A stretch of DNA of 64,000 nucleotides, taken from contig NZ_JTLD01000050.1 of NCBI RefSeq assembly GCF_000798815.1, positions 1-64,000 on the forward strand, read 5' to 3'. A model generated the notes under the pieces. The model saw nothing but the letters and a program-made list of their open reading frames with translations, was not told the DNA's origin and did no database searches. Origin of the DNA: Alistipes sp. ZOR0009. GTDB lineage: Bacteria; Bacteroidota; Bacteroidia; Bacteroidales; ZOR0009. Of this stretch, positions 15,986 through 24,099 are shown in pieces. Numbering within the stretch: position 1 is the first letter of the stretch; each line of letters begins with the position of its first letter. Made by a program: the position numbers and the translations under genes.

Positions 15986-17275
15986 ATGATGAGGGGGAAG
16001 ATAGCTACAGCTTATATTGTTAGCATACTAGGCTTTTTTAATACAACTGATTTATTTGCAAAAGGATATACGGATGTACCAGTACCAGCTATTGCAGTAC
16101 CAGGCAATCCTCCACAAGTTCCGTATGAAATTGCAATGATTGATCAAAGCATTCAAAGTTTTATAAGTAGGGCAAAAATAAAGGGGGCTTCCTTAGCCGT
16201 AGTAAAAGATGGATCTATAGTTTATGCTAAAGGGTATGGATATGTCAATGCGCAAGATAAAACACCTGTAGAACCATACCATCTATTCAGAATTGCTTCT
16301 GTATCTAAATTGATAACTGCGACTGGTGTTATGCAGCTAATTCAAAGTGGTCAACTTTCATTAGATCAGAAGGTTTTTGGTCCTGAAGGAATTCTTAATG
16401 ATCCAGCATATTCGGGTTATAAGGATCCTCGATATGAAAAAATAACGGTAAAAATGTTGCTTAATCATAGCGCAGGATGGAGTGGACGAAGAGCAGATCC
16501 GATGTTTAGCAAGGAGTTGATTGCAAAAACACTAAAAAAAACATTACCTCTTGCACTGCAAGATATTGTACAGTTTGTTTTTCGAAATAACTTAGACTTT
16601 GAACCAGGACAAAGAAGTTCTTACTCAAATTTTGGTTATGTTCTATTAGGTCAGATAATTAGTAAAGTTTCTAAAACTGACTATGAACGATATATTCGCT
16701 TAAATGTATTGGCTCCACTTGGTATTAAAACTGCCTATATAGCGAATAACTATCCCGAAGAAAAATACCCGAATGAAGTATCCTACTATGATCTTCGTGG
16801 TAATGGCGTGGTTTCAGCTTGGGATGGATCAGGAAGGTTGGTACCTCGTAATGCAGGAGGTAATGACTTAAAAATGTTAGGTCCTGCAGGGGGATGGGTA
16901 GCGTCTTCTGTTGATATCGCAAAACTGCTTATTGGCGTTGCTGGATACGAAAATCACAACATTCTTTCAAGGGAAATTATTAACGAAATGACCACCCGAG
17001 AGGCCTACATCCAACCATTAGGATGGATTGGTTCTGATAATAATGGACGATACTGGAGAAGTGGTTCTTTATCAGGTACTTCTGCAATGGTTGTTAAAGA
17101 AAAGAATGGACTCTCATGGGTTTTTTTAAGTAATACAAGTACGCGTTCGGGAAATAAATTGCCCCGTATGATTGATACTGTTGTGCATAGATCTCTAAAT
17201 AATGTGCAAGAATGGCCTACAGCAGGCAACTTGTGGTCGTTTACAAATCAGTTAGATTCGCTGAAGAACCTTTAG
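15986..17275 (+). CDS. Secreted serine hydrolase, beta-lactamase class C/PBP4* family
   Basis: 429 residues with an N-terminal signal peptide (hydrophobic 7-25). The catalytic S105-V-S-K108 motif sits in I-A-S-V-S-K, and Y213-S-N215 is the second motif. A G-G-W-V-A-S-S-x-D-I-A-K stretch precedes the C-terminal part, as in PF00144 proteins. Members are esterases, D-amino-acid peptidases or peptidoglycan hydrolases; true beta-lactamase activity should not be assumed. Two adjacent ATGs exist (15986, 15989); a GGAG lies at a better distance from the second. It ends ~45 bases before the selenium operon and could be co-transcribed with it. Confidence 0.85.
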   Translation: MMRGKIATAYIVSILGFFNTTDLFAKGYTDVPVPAIAVPGNPPQVPYEIAMIDQSIQSFISRAKIKGASLAVVKDGSIVYAKGYGYVNAQDKTPVEPYHLFRIASVSKLITATGVMQLIQSGQLSLDQKVFGPEGILNDPAYSGYKDPRYEKITVKMLLNHSAGWSGRRADPMFSKELIAKTLKKTLPLALQDIVQFVFRNNLDFEPGQRSSYSNFGYVLLGQIISKVSKTDYERYIRLNVLAPLGIKTAYIANNYPEEKYPNEVSYYDLRGNGVVSAWDGSGRLVPRNAGGNDLKMLGPAGGWVASSVDIAKLLIGVAGYENHNILSREIINEMTTREAYIQPLGWIGSDNNGRYWRSGSLSGTSAMVVKEKNGLSWVFLSNTSTRSGNKLPRMIDTVVHRSLNNVQEWPTAGNLWSFTNQLDSLKNL

Positions 17276-17302
17276 TTTTAAAAGAAATTGTTCTATTTCT
17301 GC

Positions 17303-17310
17303 TATCTTTA
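17303..17310 (+). promoter_or_regulatory. Likely -7 element of the selenium operon
   Basis: TATCTTTA, one mismatch from TAnnTTTG, 9 bases before the yedF ATG, with a TTG at 17288-17290. The transcript would be nearly leaderless. Confidence 0.35.
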
Positions 17311-17319
17311 TCATCAAAA

Positions 17320-17922
17320 ATGGTTGAAGTAAACTGTATCGGACAAAAGTGTCCAATGCCGCTAATTACTACGAAAAAGGCGTTAATTGGCAATCCAAAT
17401 GATACTCTTTGTATACTATTAGATAATGAAACCTCTTGCTCTAATCTTAAAACTTACTTAACTGACAATGGGTTAGAATTCTCAGTTGAAAAAGTTAATG
17501 GAGTTTTTCGAATAGTAACAGGTAATTCTATAGTGCAGATCGAATCTTTAGGGAATGAAGAAAATTACTGTAACTCAAACCTTGAACGAAGTTATATAGT
17601 TGTTTTGGACTCTAACGAAATGGGGCAGGGGAGCATGGAGTTAGGTACAATTCTTTTGAAAGGATTTCTTTCGGCACTTTCGGAGAGCGATTTTTTACCT
17701 GCAGAAGTAATATGCTATAATAAAGGAGTTCTTCTCGCATCCTCGAATACCCCTTTTGCTGGTTACCTAAAAGTTTTAGAGGATAAAAATGTAAAAATCA
17801 CACTTTGTGGTACTTGTGTTGACTACTTTGGTATAAAAGATGAGTTGCAGGTCGGGAAAATTTCTAATATGATGTACATTTTAGAGCGTTTAAGTTCCTC
17901 TTTCAAAATAGTAAAGCCATAA
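17320..17922 (+). CDS. yedF: Selenium metabolism protein YedF (TusA-like plus DsrE-like)
   Basis: 200 residues. Residues 1-72 are a TusA/SirA-like domain with G-Q-K-C11-P-M-P, the cysteine that carries persulfide or perselenide. Residues ~85-200 are a DsrE-like domain with further cysteines in L-C-G-T-C. This two-domain form is the one found beside selD in bacteria that use selenium. I chose the ATG at 17320 because the TusA domain begins there; an upstream start at 17212 would overlap the hydrolase gene. The stop overlaps the next start (TAATG), so translation is probably coupled. Exact role in selenium delivery is not established. Confidence 0.87.
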   Translation: MVEVNCIGQKCPMPLITTKKALIGNPNDTLCILLDNETSCSNLKTYLTDNGLEFSVEKVNGVFRIVTGNSIVQIESLGNEENYCNSNLERSYIVVLDSNEMGQGSMELGTILLKGFLSALSESDFLPAEVICYNKGVLLASSNTPFAGYLKVLEDKNVKITLCGTCVDYFGIKDELQVGKISNMMYILERLSSSFKIVKP

Positions 17923-19037
17923 TGAACGGCTATTTTGACAATGCCTCCACTAGTTTTCCCAAACCTGAAGATGTTGGCCGCTCAATTCTTAGCTACCTCT
18001 CGCTAGGAGGAACTTATGGGAGATCTAGCCATCAGAAAACTTTTTATGTGTCGAAGGTTGTAGAGGATACGCGTTCATTGCTAGCAAAACAGCTGGGCAT
18101 AGCTAATTCTGAAAATCTTATATTTTGTAGTTCTGCTACCGAAGCTGCAAACACAATAATTCAAGGATTTCCTTTTTCATCTAACGGAAAAATATTGCTT
18201 GACTCGATGAGTCATAATGCAATTGCTCGTCCTATATTTCGTAAATATCAGCAACAAGGTGTTTTGATGCAGGAAATACCACATTTATCAGATGGTCTTA
18301 TTGATATTGAGTCGCTTGGTCGTGTTGATACGAAAAATGTAGAGCTTATTGTTGTTAATCATGTAAGCAATGTAAATGGCGTTAAGCAAAATGTTCAAGC
18401 TATAAAGGAGTATTTTGGAAATATTCCTTTACTTGTTGATGTATCTCAATCTGTCGGGAAAGAAAGTATTAACGCAAGTTTATGGAATGCTGATTATCTT
18501 ATTTTTACAGGCCATAAAGGTCTATTAGGTCCAACAGGAGTTGGTGGTTTTTATGCAAAAAATACGGCATCAATTGATCCATTTAAATATGGAGGAACGG
18601 GAAGTTTTTCTGAATCATTAGAGATGCCAAATTTTTCGCCTGATAAATTTGAAGCAGGTACACCTAATGTTTTGGGTATTTTTGGTTTGAATGGTGCTTT
18701 AAATTCAAAATTAGAGCCATTTCATAGTAGATCTGACTTTGAGGATTTTCTAAGTGAAATAAAAAAACTGAAATTCTACAATTTTTTTGGAGCGATTGAC
18801 TTTGCCAATCAGTCGGAGCTTTTTTCGTTGTGCCACCAAAATATTAGTAATGATGATTTTGCATTTCGATTAGATCGTGAATTTAACGTGCAAGTCAGAA
18901 CAGGACTGCATTGTTCGCCGATGGCTCACAAGGCTATTGGTACTTATCCGCACGGAACTGTTCGTTTTGCTCCTTCTATATACCATTGGCCGGAAGATCT
19001 AGATAGGCTTCTTGCTATTTTGTTTAGTATTAAATAG
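17922..19037 (+). CDS. Class V aminotransferase, cysteine desulfurase-like, of the selenium operon
   Basis: 371 residues, PLP fold-type I. The N-terminal Y-F-D-N-A-S-T-S-F-P-K-P matches the subgroup often found beside selD. PLP lysine K199 lies in T-G-H-K-G-L-L-G-P-T-G, and C331 in R-T-G-L-H-C-S-P is the probable sulfur-accepting cysteine, so it should release sulfur from cysteine or selenium from selenocysteine. In this operon it likely provides selenide or perselenide for SelD. It starts inside the yedF stop and the next gene begins right after its stop. It is distinct from IscS/SufS housekeeping enzymes, which would normally sit in Fe-S clusters. Confidence 0.85.
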   Translation: MNGYFDNASTSFPKPEDVGRSILSYLSLGGTYGRSSHQKTFYVSKVVEDTRSLLAKQLGIANSENLIFCSSATEAANTIIQGFPFSSNGKILLDSMSHNAIARPIFRKYQQQGVLMQEIPHLSDGLIDIESLGRVDTKNVELIVVNHVSNVNGVKQNVQAIKEYFGNIPLLVDVSQSVGKESINASLWNADYLIFTGHKGLLGPTGVGGFYAKNTASIDPFKYGGTGSFSESLEMPNFSPDKFEAGTPNVLGIFGLNGALNSKLEPFHSRSDFEDFLSEIKKLKFYNFFGAIDFANQSELFSLCHQNISNDDFAFRLDREFNVQVRTGLHCSPMAHKAIGTYPHGTVRFAPSIYHWPEDLDRLLAILFSIK

Positions 19038-19247
19038 ATGAATATTATTGTTTTTCAAAATATTAGATTTGTTATTCTTGGAGAAGAAGTGCTGGTTAAG
19101 AATGGAATCTCTGTGACTATTCGCCCAGTACCGAATCAAATTTCTAGTGAGTGTGGAATGTGCATAGAAGTAGGTAGTGATGATTTAGATGCTGTAAAAA
19201 AACTACTAGACGATTGTGCTATAACTTTTCAATTGGTAAAAATATAA
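19038..19247 (+). CDS. DUF3343 protein, putative selenium/sulfur carrier
   Basis: 69 residues, cytoplasmic, matching the small DUF3343 family (Se/S carrier-like, PF11823) that co-occurs with yedF and selD. Two close cysteines lie in S-S-E-C-G-M-C-I-E-V (about residues 37-46) and could hold a persulfide or perselenide. It begins directly after the desulfurase stop and its own stop overlaps the selD start. Function beyond this association is inferred. Confidence 0.8.
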   Translation: MNIIVFQNIRFVILGEEVLVKNGISVTIRPVPNQISSECGMCIEVGSDDLDAVKKLLDDCAITFQLVKI

Positions 19248-20275
19248 TGATTGATTTGCTAAATACTGTAGAAAACGGAGGTTGTTCGGCAAAACTATCT
19301 GCTAAAGAGCTAGATAAGTTATTGCTAAACTTTCCTGTATTTCATTCAGATAATATATTGGTCGACAATAGCTTGCATGATGATGCTGGCGTGTACAAAA
19401 TATCTGATGATACTGCTTTAATTTTTACAGCCGATTTTTTTCCTCCAGTATGCTCTGATCCCTATACATTTGGAAGAATAGCTGCCGCTAATTCATTGAG
19501 TGATATTTATGCTATGGGGGGAATTCCTTTAATGGCATTGAATATTAACATGTATCCAGCAAATCTTCCTGTCGAAGGCTTATCTGAAATTCTAAGAGGT
19601 GGTAATGACATGGCTCGGCAAGCAGGTGTTGCCATTATGGGCGGCCATACGATTGAGGATGCTACGCCTAAATATGGAATGGCAGTTATTGGAACAGTCC
19701 ATCCTGATAGAATTATTAAAAATTCGGGATTAAAAATTGGGCAAAGGCTTATATTAACAAAGCCTATTGGAACCTCATCTGTTTTGTCTGCCCAAAAGGT
19801 TGGTTTGGCATCGGAATTTCATGTTGGGGCGGTTCTAGATTCAATGGCTAGGTTGAATGATGTTGCATTGAGTACAATGCTACCTTTTAATCCAACAGGA
19901 GGAACTGATGTAACAGGATTCGGGCTCGCTGGTCATTCTCATAGGCTCGCTTTAGCAAGTAATGTGAGCATCGAATTTGAGTTTCAAAAAATACCGTTGT
20001 TTGAAGGGGTAATGGAGTTCTATGAGCAGGGATGTATTCCTGGATCAACCTTTAGAAATAGAGAGTTCGTAGGCGATGAAATTCATTTTTCAGAGTACTT
20101 GAAATATGAAGAAAGAATGCTTCTTTTTGATGCACAAACTTCCGGCGGATTACTATTCGGAATTGATCAAGATCTGGCTAATATGGCTGTCAAAAATCTA
20201 AGAAATGCAGGGATAGAAGCATGTGATATAGGACGAGTTATAAGTCGTGATGCGAGTACTGTTTATGTTAAATAA
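19247..20275 (+). CDS. selD: Selenide, water dikinase
   Basis: 342 residues. It makes selenophosphate from selenide and ATP, the selenium donor for selenocysteine, 2-selenouridine tRNA and selenium cofactors. The N-terminal catalytic pair is present as C13 and K16 in G-G-C-S-A-K; this is a cysteine rather than selenocysteine form. AIRS-like ATP motifs follow: D-D-A-G-V, T-A-D-F-F-P-P, A-A-N-S-L-S-D-I-Y-A-M-G-G, G-G-H-T-I-E and T-D-V-T-G-F-G-L-A-G-H. I chose ATG 19247, which overlaps the preceding stop in TAATG; a TTG at 19214 lies inside DUF3343. Last gene of the operon, followed by a terminator. Confidence 0.93.
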   Translation: MIDLLNTVENGGCSAKLSAKELDKLLLNFPVFHSDNILVDNSLHDDAGVYKISDDTALIFTADFFPPVCSDPYTFGRIAAANSLSDIYAMGGIPLMALNINMYPANLPVEGLSEILRGGNDMARQAGVAIMGGHTIEDATPKYGMAVIGTVHPDRIIKNSGLKIGQRLILTKPIGTSSVLSAQKVGLASEFHVGAVLDSMARLNDVALSTMLPFNPTGGTDVTGFGLAGHSHRLALASNVSIEFEFQKIPLFEGVMEFYEQGCIPGSTFRNREFVGDEIHFSEYLKYEERMLLFDAQTSGGLLFGIDQDLANMAVKNLRNAGIEACDIGRVISRDASTVYVK

Positions 20276-20302
20276 AAAAAAGAGCGATTTCGCTCTTTTT
20301 TT
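20274..20302. terminator. Bidirectional terminator between selD and the acidic protein gene
   Basis: AGAGCG (20281-20286) pairs with CGCTCT (20291-20296), extended by an A-run and T-run, serving the convergent genes on both strands. Confidence 0.85.
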
Positions 20303-20621
20303 AATCATCATTATCGTCATATGAATCGTCAGCTGAATCTGGAAAATCGTCGCCTCCCGAATCATTGTCGTCATCAAAAATATCTTTGTCTTCCTCTTCC
20401 TTATTGCGATTGTCAATTTTGACATCTACCTTAATCAGGTAGCTTACGTCTACTAAATCTAGCGTAATCGCATAAAAGAAGTCTCCTGGAGCCTTTTCAA
20501 CCTTAATTACATAATCATTCCAGCCATTGGGATATTTCTTTTTTACTTCCTCAAGAATTTCAGGTGCTAGATTTTTATAACTAGTCACCACTCGTTTCTT
20601 AATAGCAGGTTTCTTTTCCAT
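20301..20621 (-). CDS. Conserved small protein with acidic tail, function unknown
   Basis: 106 residues. The first ~70 form a compact alpha/beta region (S-Y-K-N-L-A-P-E-I-L, K-Y-P-N-G-W-x-D-Y, F-F-Y-A-I-T-L, Y-L-I-K-V-D-V-K-I), and the last ~35 are nearly all D, E, N and S. I recall similar proteins in other Bacteroidales, always small and soluble, but no function. The acidic tail could bind a basic partner or metal. It is alone on the minus strand, convergent with selD, and shares its terminator. Confidence 0.7.
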   Translation of the reverse strand: MEKKPAIKKRVVTSYKNLAPEILEEVKKKYPNGWNDYVIKVEKAPGDFFYAITLDLVDVSYLIKVDVKIDNRNKEEEDKDIFDDDNDSGGDDFPDSADDSYDDNDD

Positions 20622-20771
20622 ACACAGTGATCAATTGTCCAAATTATTACCACAATTATAAGACAAAAAATATTATCGTATCAAGCCTATGCTAATTTTT
20701 TTTTGTCCTTTTTTTAATAGAAATTGCTATATGAAGTATCATCTTTGTGTGCAACCATTTAATCATTAATT

Positions 20772-21263
20772 ATGAAAAAGGTAATTGTTTTGATTTTCAT
20801 GTTTTTAGGGGCACTTGTGGCAAATGCTCAAATTGAGGTGCCGGCGGCTAAAATTTACAATCCGGAGGCGGATGCTAAGGCTGATCTTGATAAGGCCGTT
20901 GGTCAGGCTCTAAAAGAAAGCAAAAATGTATTAATTCAAGTTGGAGGGAACTGGTGTCCATGGTGTCTTCGGTTACATAAGTTTATCGATGCTGATGCAG
21001 ATATAAAAAAAGTAATTCAGGATAACTACGTTTTTTTACTTGTAAACTACAGTAAGGAGAACAAGAATGAAGCTGTTCTAGAATCTTTAGGCTTTCCTCA
21101 AAGGTTTGGATTTCCTGTTTTTGTAGTGCTAAATTCGGCTAGAAAAGTTATACATATTCAAGATTCAGGCTACTTGGAATCCGAGAAAACGTACAGCAAG
21201 GAGAAGCTAATTCGATTTTTCAAACTATGGACTCCAGCGGCTTGTTCTGGAATCAAGGAATAA
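20772..21263 (+). CDS. Periplasmic thioredoxin-like protein (W-C-P-W-C)
   Basis: 163 residues. A signal peptide (1-19, cleavage after A-N-A) exports it. The thioredoxin-fold domain has W61-C62-P-W-C65 and a F-G-F-P-V-F cis-proline motif, close to the DUF255/thioredoxin_7 group. C65 to L-R-L-H-K is as in proteins that handle oxidised thiols or act in peroxide defence, but the partner is unknown. Single gene, with the acidic-protein gene divergent upstream and a shared hairpin downstream. Confidence 0.82.
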   Translation: MKKVIVLIFMFLGALVANAQIEVPAAKIYNPEADAKADLDKAVGQALKESKNVLIQVGGNWCPWCLRLHKFIDADADIKKVIQDNYVFLLVNYSKENKNEAVLESLGFPQRFGFPVFVVLNSARKVIHIQDSGYLESEKTYSKEKLIRFFKLWTPAACSGIKE

Positions 21264-21311
21264 TCAAATGTCTCATAATGCATATTATGATAAATAAAAG
21301 AAAGGATAAAT

Positions 21312-21336
21312 AGGGCTGCTATTTTTAGGCAGCCCT
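21312..21336. terminator. Hairpin between convergent thioredoxin and TPR genes
   Basis: AGGGCTGC (21312-21319) pairs with GCAGCCCT (21329-21336). T-runs are weak on both sides; it lies 6 bases past the stop of the minus-strand TPR gene. Confidence 0.6.
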
Positions 21337-21341
21337 ACTTA

Positions 21342-22646
21342 TTACATGCTTTGAAATATCGCATTAAATTCTTCGTACTTCTTTTTCATGTCTTCACTTT
21401 CATTTCGGAAGCGGAAATAAATATTTTTGATATTTTCCACAAGATTTTTATCCTTTGGATTAATGTTGTATGCAACTAAAAATTGCTCTAGCGACATTTT
21501 TAACTTTGCATCGGCATCTTTCAGAAGCTTTTCATACTCTTGCTTATTATTGACATCGACGCTGTTAGATTTATTAACGAGTTCAAGAGCTTGGTTGTAG
21601 TATGTTACTCCAACGTTATTCCATCCCTCAAAATATTTGCTATTTATGGCTACTGACTTTTTGTACCAAATCAATGCTTGCTCGTAATCTTTAAATTTTT
21701 CATAAAAAGAACCTTTTATCAAGTAAAGTGATGGATTTTGTGGATCAAGCAGAATTGCCTTGTCTAAATAAGGGATAACATTCTTTGGATCTTCGTTTTG
21801 TGATAAGTATAAGTTTATGATTCCAAATATATTGGCTGTATTTGCTGGGAACATCTCAAGCCCTTTTAAGTAGCATTCTTTTGATTTTTCAACCTCTTTA
21901 ATAGCGCTATAGGCTTCTCCTAATAGTTTGTATGTATCTCCATTTTGATAGCATCTATTACTAATTGCTATTTGTCCATATTTAGCTGCTTCTGAATAAT
22001 TTGAGGCTTCAAGCGATGCAAATGCAGCAAAGTAGGCAATTAAAGTATCTGGAGTGTTTACAGCAGCATGCGCAGAAGACTGAAAGCCAAGGGCGAAGTA
22101 TTTTGCTGCTTCTGCTTTGTTCCCTGCTCCGTAAGCATTATTTGCTGTTTTTATAAAATAGTTTTTGTATGTTACTAAGGCTTCTTTTACCTTTTTCGTA
22201 GATTTGCTTGGATCAATCGAATATGCTTTTTCGATTGCCAGATAGCCTGTTTCTAACGGATTTTCAACCCCACTATCTTTTATTGTCCAATATAGCAGCT
22301 TCCCATTTTCAAAAAATAGATCAATGTAGGGATATTCAAACTTAGTTAAAGGCTTTCCTCCTACTTGAATTTCTGAATTTGTGTTTGCTTTTCCTAGAAG
22401 AAGTTCTGCTTCTGCTTGTCCCATGTTTAGGTATGCGCCAGCAAGCGGACTTTCTGCTATCTCTCCAAAAATATCAGCTCTTTTGAGCCATATTTTATAG
22501 TTAGAGCTCGCTTTTGCATCCGTAACTTCATTGTTACTTTTTTCTGCTTTTGCTTTAACATCTGCAGGGTCGTAGCCTTTTTGGGCAAATATAATGTTGG
22601 ACGTAAGAAGCAACATTAATGCTGAGAATAGAATTTTTCGTGTCAT
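21342..22646 (-). CDS. Secreted TPR protein, paralogue B of a tandem pair
   Basis: 434 residues with signal peptide (1-21, cleavage after F-A-Q). The mature start K-G-Y-D-P-A-D-V-K-A-K-A and the whole length align with the neighbouring 432-residue protein; by eye about two thirds identical. TPR helices run from ~150 to 370, with a repeat ending Y-L-D-K-A-I-L-L-D-P-Q-N-P-S-L-Y. The C-terminus ends with F-R-F-R-N-E-S-E-D-M-K-K-K-Y-E-E-F. It probably serves as a periplasmic scaffold. A terminator lies between the paralogues, so this copy likely has its own promoter, though no clear -7 element was found. Confidence 0.8.
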   Translation of the reverse strand: MTRKILFSALMLLLTSNIIFAQKGYDPADVKAKAEKSNNEVTDAKASSNYKIWLKRADIFGEIAESPLAGAYLNMGQAEAELLLGKANTNSEIQVGGKPLTKFEYPYIDLFFENGKLLYWTIKDSGVENPLETGYLAIEKAYSIDPSKSTKKVKEALVTYKNYFIKTANNAYGAGNKAEAAKYFALGFQSSAHAAVNTPDTLIAYFAAFASLEASNYSEAAKYGQIAISNRCYQNGDTYKLLGEAYSAIKEVEKSKECYLKGLEMFPANTANIFGIINLYLSQNEDPKNVIPYLDKAILLDPQNPSLYLIKGSFYEKFKDYEQALIWYKKSVAINSKYFEGWNNVGVTYYNQALELVNKSNSVDVNNKQEYEKLLKDADAKLKMSLEQFLVAYNINPKDKNLVENIKNIYFRFRNESEDMKKKYEEFNAIFQSM

Positions 22647-22747
22647 TTATGTTAGGTTTTACAGTAATGTAGAAGATTGGAGGTCGGTTGACTTGTTTAA
22701 TTTTGTAGGATTGTCATAATAAGGTTACCAATATTAAGTAATAGTAT

Positions 22748-22776
22748 AAAAAAAAGGGGCTTAAGCCCCCTTTTTT
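22748..22776 (-). terminator. Terminator of the first TPR gene
   Basis: GGGGCTTAAGCCCC palindrome (22756-22769) with an eight-base A-run on one side and T-run on the other, overlapping the stop codon at 22775. Confidence 0.85.
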
Positions 22777-24073
22777 ACATACCTTGAAGTATTTGATTAA
22801 ATTCTTCGTATTTCTTTTTCATATCCTCACTTTCGTTGCGGAAGCGGAAGTAGATATTCTTGATGTTTTCAACAACAAATTTGTCTTTAGAATTAATGCC
22901 GTAAGCAACTAAGAATTTCTCTAACGATTTTTTGAATTGAACGTCGGCCTCTTTTAGGAGCCTATCGTATTCTTTTTGGTTGTTTACATCAATTGTTTGA
23001 GATTTAGTGATAAACTCAACACCCATATTGTAATAAACAACACCTTGATTCACCCAACCTTCAAAATACTTAGGGCTGATTTCTGTTGATTTAACATAAG
23101 CCGCTAAAGCGTTGTCTAACTCCTTGAATTTTTCATAGAAGGTTCCTTTTACAAAATATAGAGAAGGATTTTTGGGATCTAGTTCGATTGCCTTATCTAA
23201 ATAAGGAAGAACATTTTTAGGATCTTCGTTTTGGCTTAGGTAAAAGTTAATGATGCCAAAAATAATAGATGTATTTGTTGGATATTTCTCCAAACCTGTT
23301 AGGAAGGCTTCTTTTGCTTTGGTTGAGTTTTTCAATCCGCTATAGGCCTCTCCCATTATTTTGTATACATCGCCATTTTGGAAGCATTTGTTATCAATGG
23401 CAAATTGGCCATATTTTACAGCGTCATTAAAGTTAGAAGCTTCTAATGCGGCATAGGCTGCATAGTAGGCTACTAAAGTATCAGGATTATTTACAGTTTG
23501 ATGGGCTGATGCCTGAAAACCTAGCGCAAAGTATTTTGCTGCTTCTGCCTTATTTGCAGCGCTATAAGCGTTATTAGCAGCCTTTACAAAATAGTTTTTG
23601 TAGGTTACTAGCGCTTCCTTTACCTTTTTTGCTGATTTGTTCTGATCGATTGAGTAGGCTTTTTCAATAGCTTCGTAACCGGTTACTAGCGGATTCTCAA
23701 CTCCAGCATCTTTAATTGTCCAGTAAAGAAGTTTTCCTCCTTCAAAGAAAAGATCGACGTAGTTGTATTCTAACTTCGTTAGCGCTTTTCCGTTAACTTG
23801 AACTTCTGATGTTGTATTCGCTTTTCCTACAAGTAGTTCTGCTTCTGCTTGTCCCATTCCTGGATATGCGCCAGCAAGAGGAGCCTCTGCTATTTCTGCA
23901 AAGTTGTCTGCTCTCTTTAACCATGTTTTATAGTTTGCTCCAGCTTTTGCATCTGCAATTTCTGCATTGCTTTTCTCTGCTTTTGCCTTAACATCTGCAG
24001 GGTTATATCCCTTTTGTGCAAAGCCCAAATTAAGTGCAAATGCTAATGCGATTGCAAGTGTGAACTTTTTCAT
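22775..24073 (-). CDS. Secreted TPR protein, paralogue A, downstream of gyrA
   Basis: 432 residues, signal peptide 1-19 (cleavage after F-A-Q), then K-G-Y-N-P-A-D-V-K. TPR-like helical repeats cover about residues 150-370, including F-A-I-D-N-K and Y-L-D-K-A-I-E-L-D-P-K-N-P-S-L-Y. The gene starts 26 bases after the gyrA stop with no terminator between, so it is probably co-transcribed with gyrA, an order I recall from other Bacteroidales. Function unknown; likely a periplasmic protein-interaction platform. See the duplicate at 21342. Confidence 0.82.
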   Translation of the reverse strand: MKKFTLAIALAFALNLGFAQKGYNPADVKAKAEKSNAEIADAKAGANYKTWLKRADNFAEIAEAPLAGAYPGMGQAEAELLVGKANTTSEVQVNGKALTKLEYNYVDLFFEGGKLLYWTIKDAGVENPLVTGYEAIEKAYSIDQNKSAKKVKEALVTYKNYFVKAANNAYSAANKAEAAKYFALGFQASAHQTVNNPDTLVAYYAAYAALEASNFNDAVKYGQFAIDNKCFQNGDVYKIMGEAYSGLKNSTKAKEAFLTGLEKYPTNTSIIFGIINFYLSQNEDPKNVLPYLDKAIELDPKNPSLYFVKGTFYEKFKELDNALAAYVKSTEISPKYFEGWVNQGVVYYNMGVEFITKSQTIDVNNQKEYDRLLKEADVQFKKSLEKFLVAYGINSKDKFVVENIKNIYFRFRNESEDMKKKYEEFNQILQGM

Positions 24074-24099
24074 AAAAATATGCGTATTTAAGTGTGTTA

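Noticed and set aside
15986-17275. A beta-lactamase resistance gene
   Set aside because: The S-x-x-K and Y-S-N motifs are shared by many esterases and peptidases of this family; the K-T-G motif region and overall layout do not show a class C beta-lactamase.
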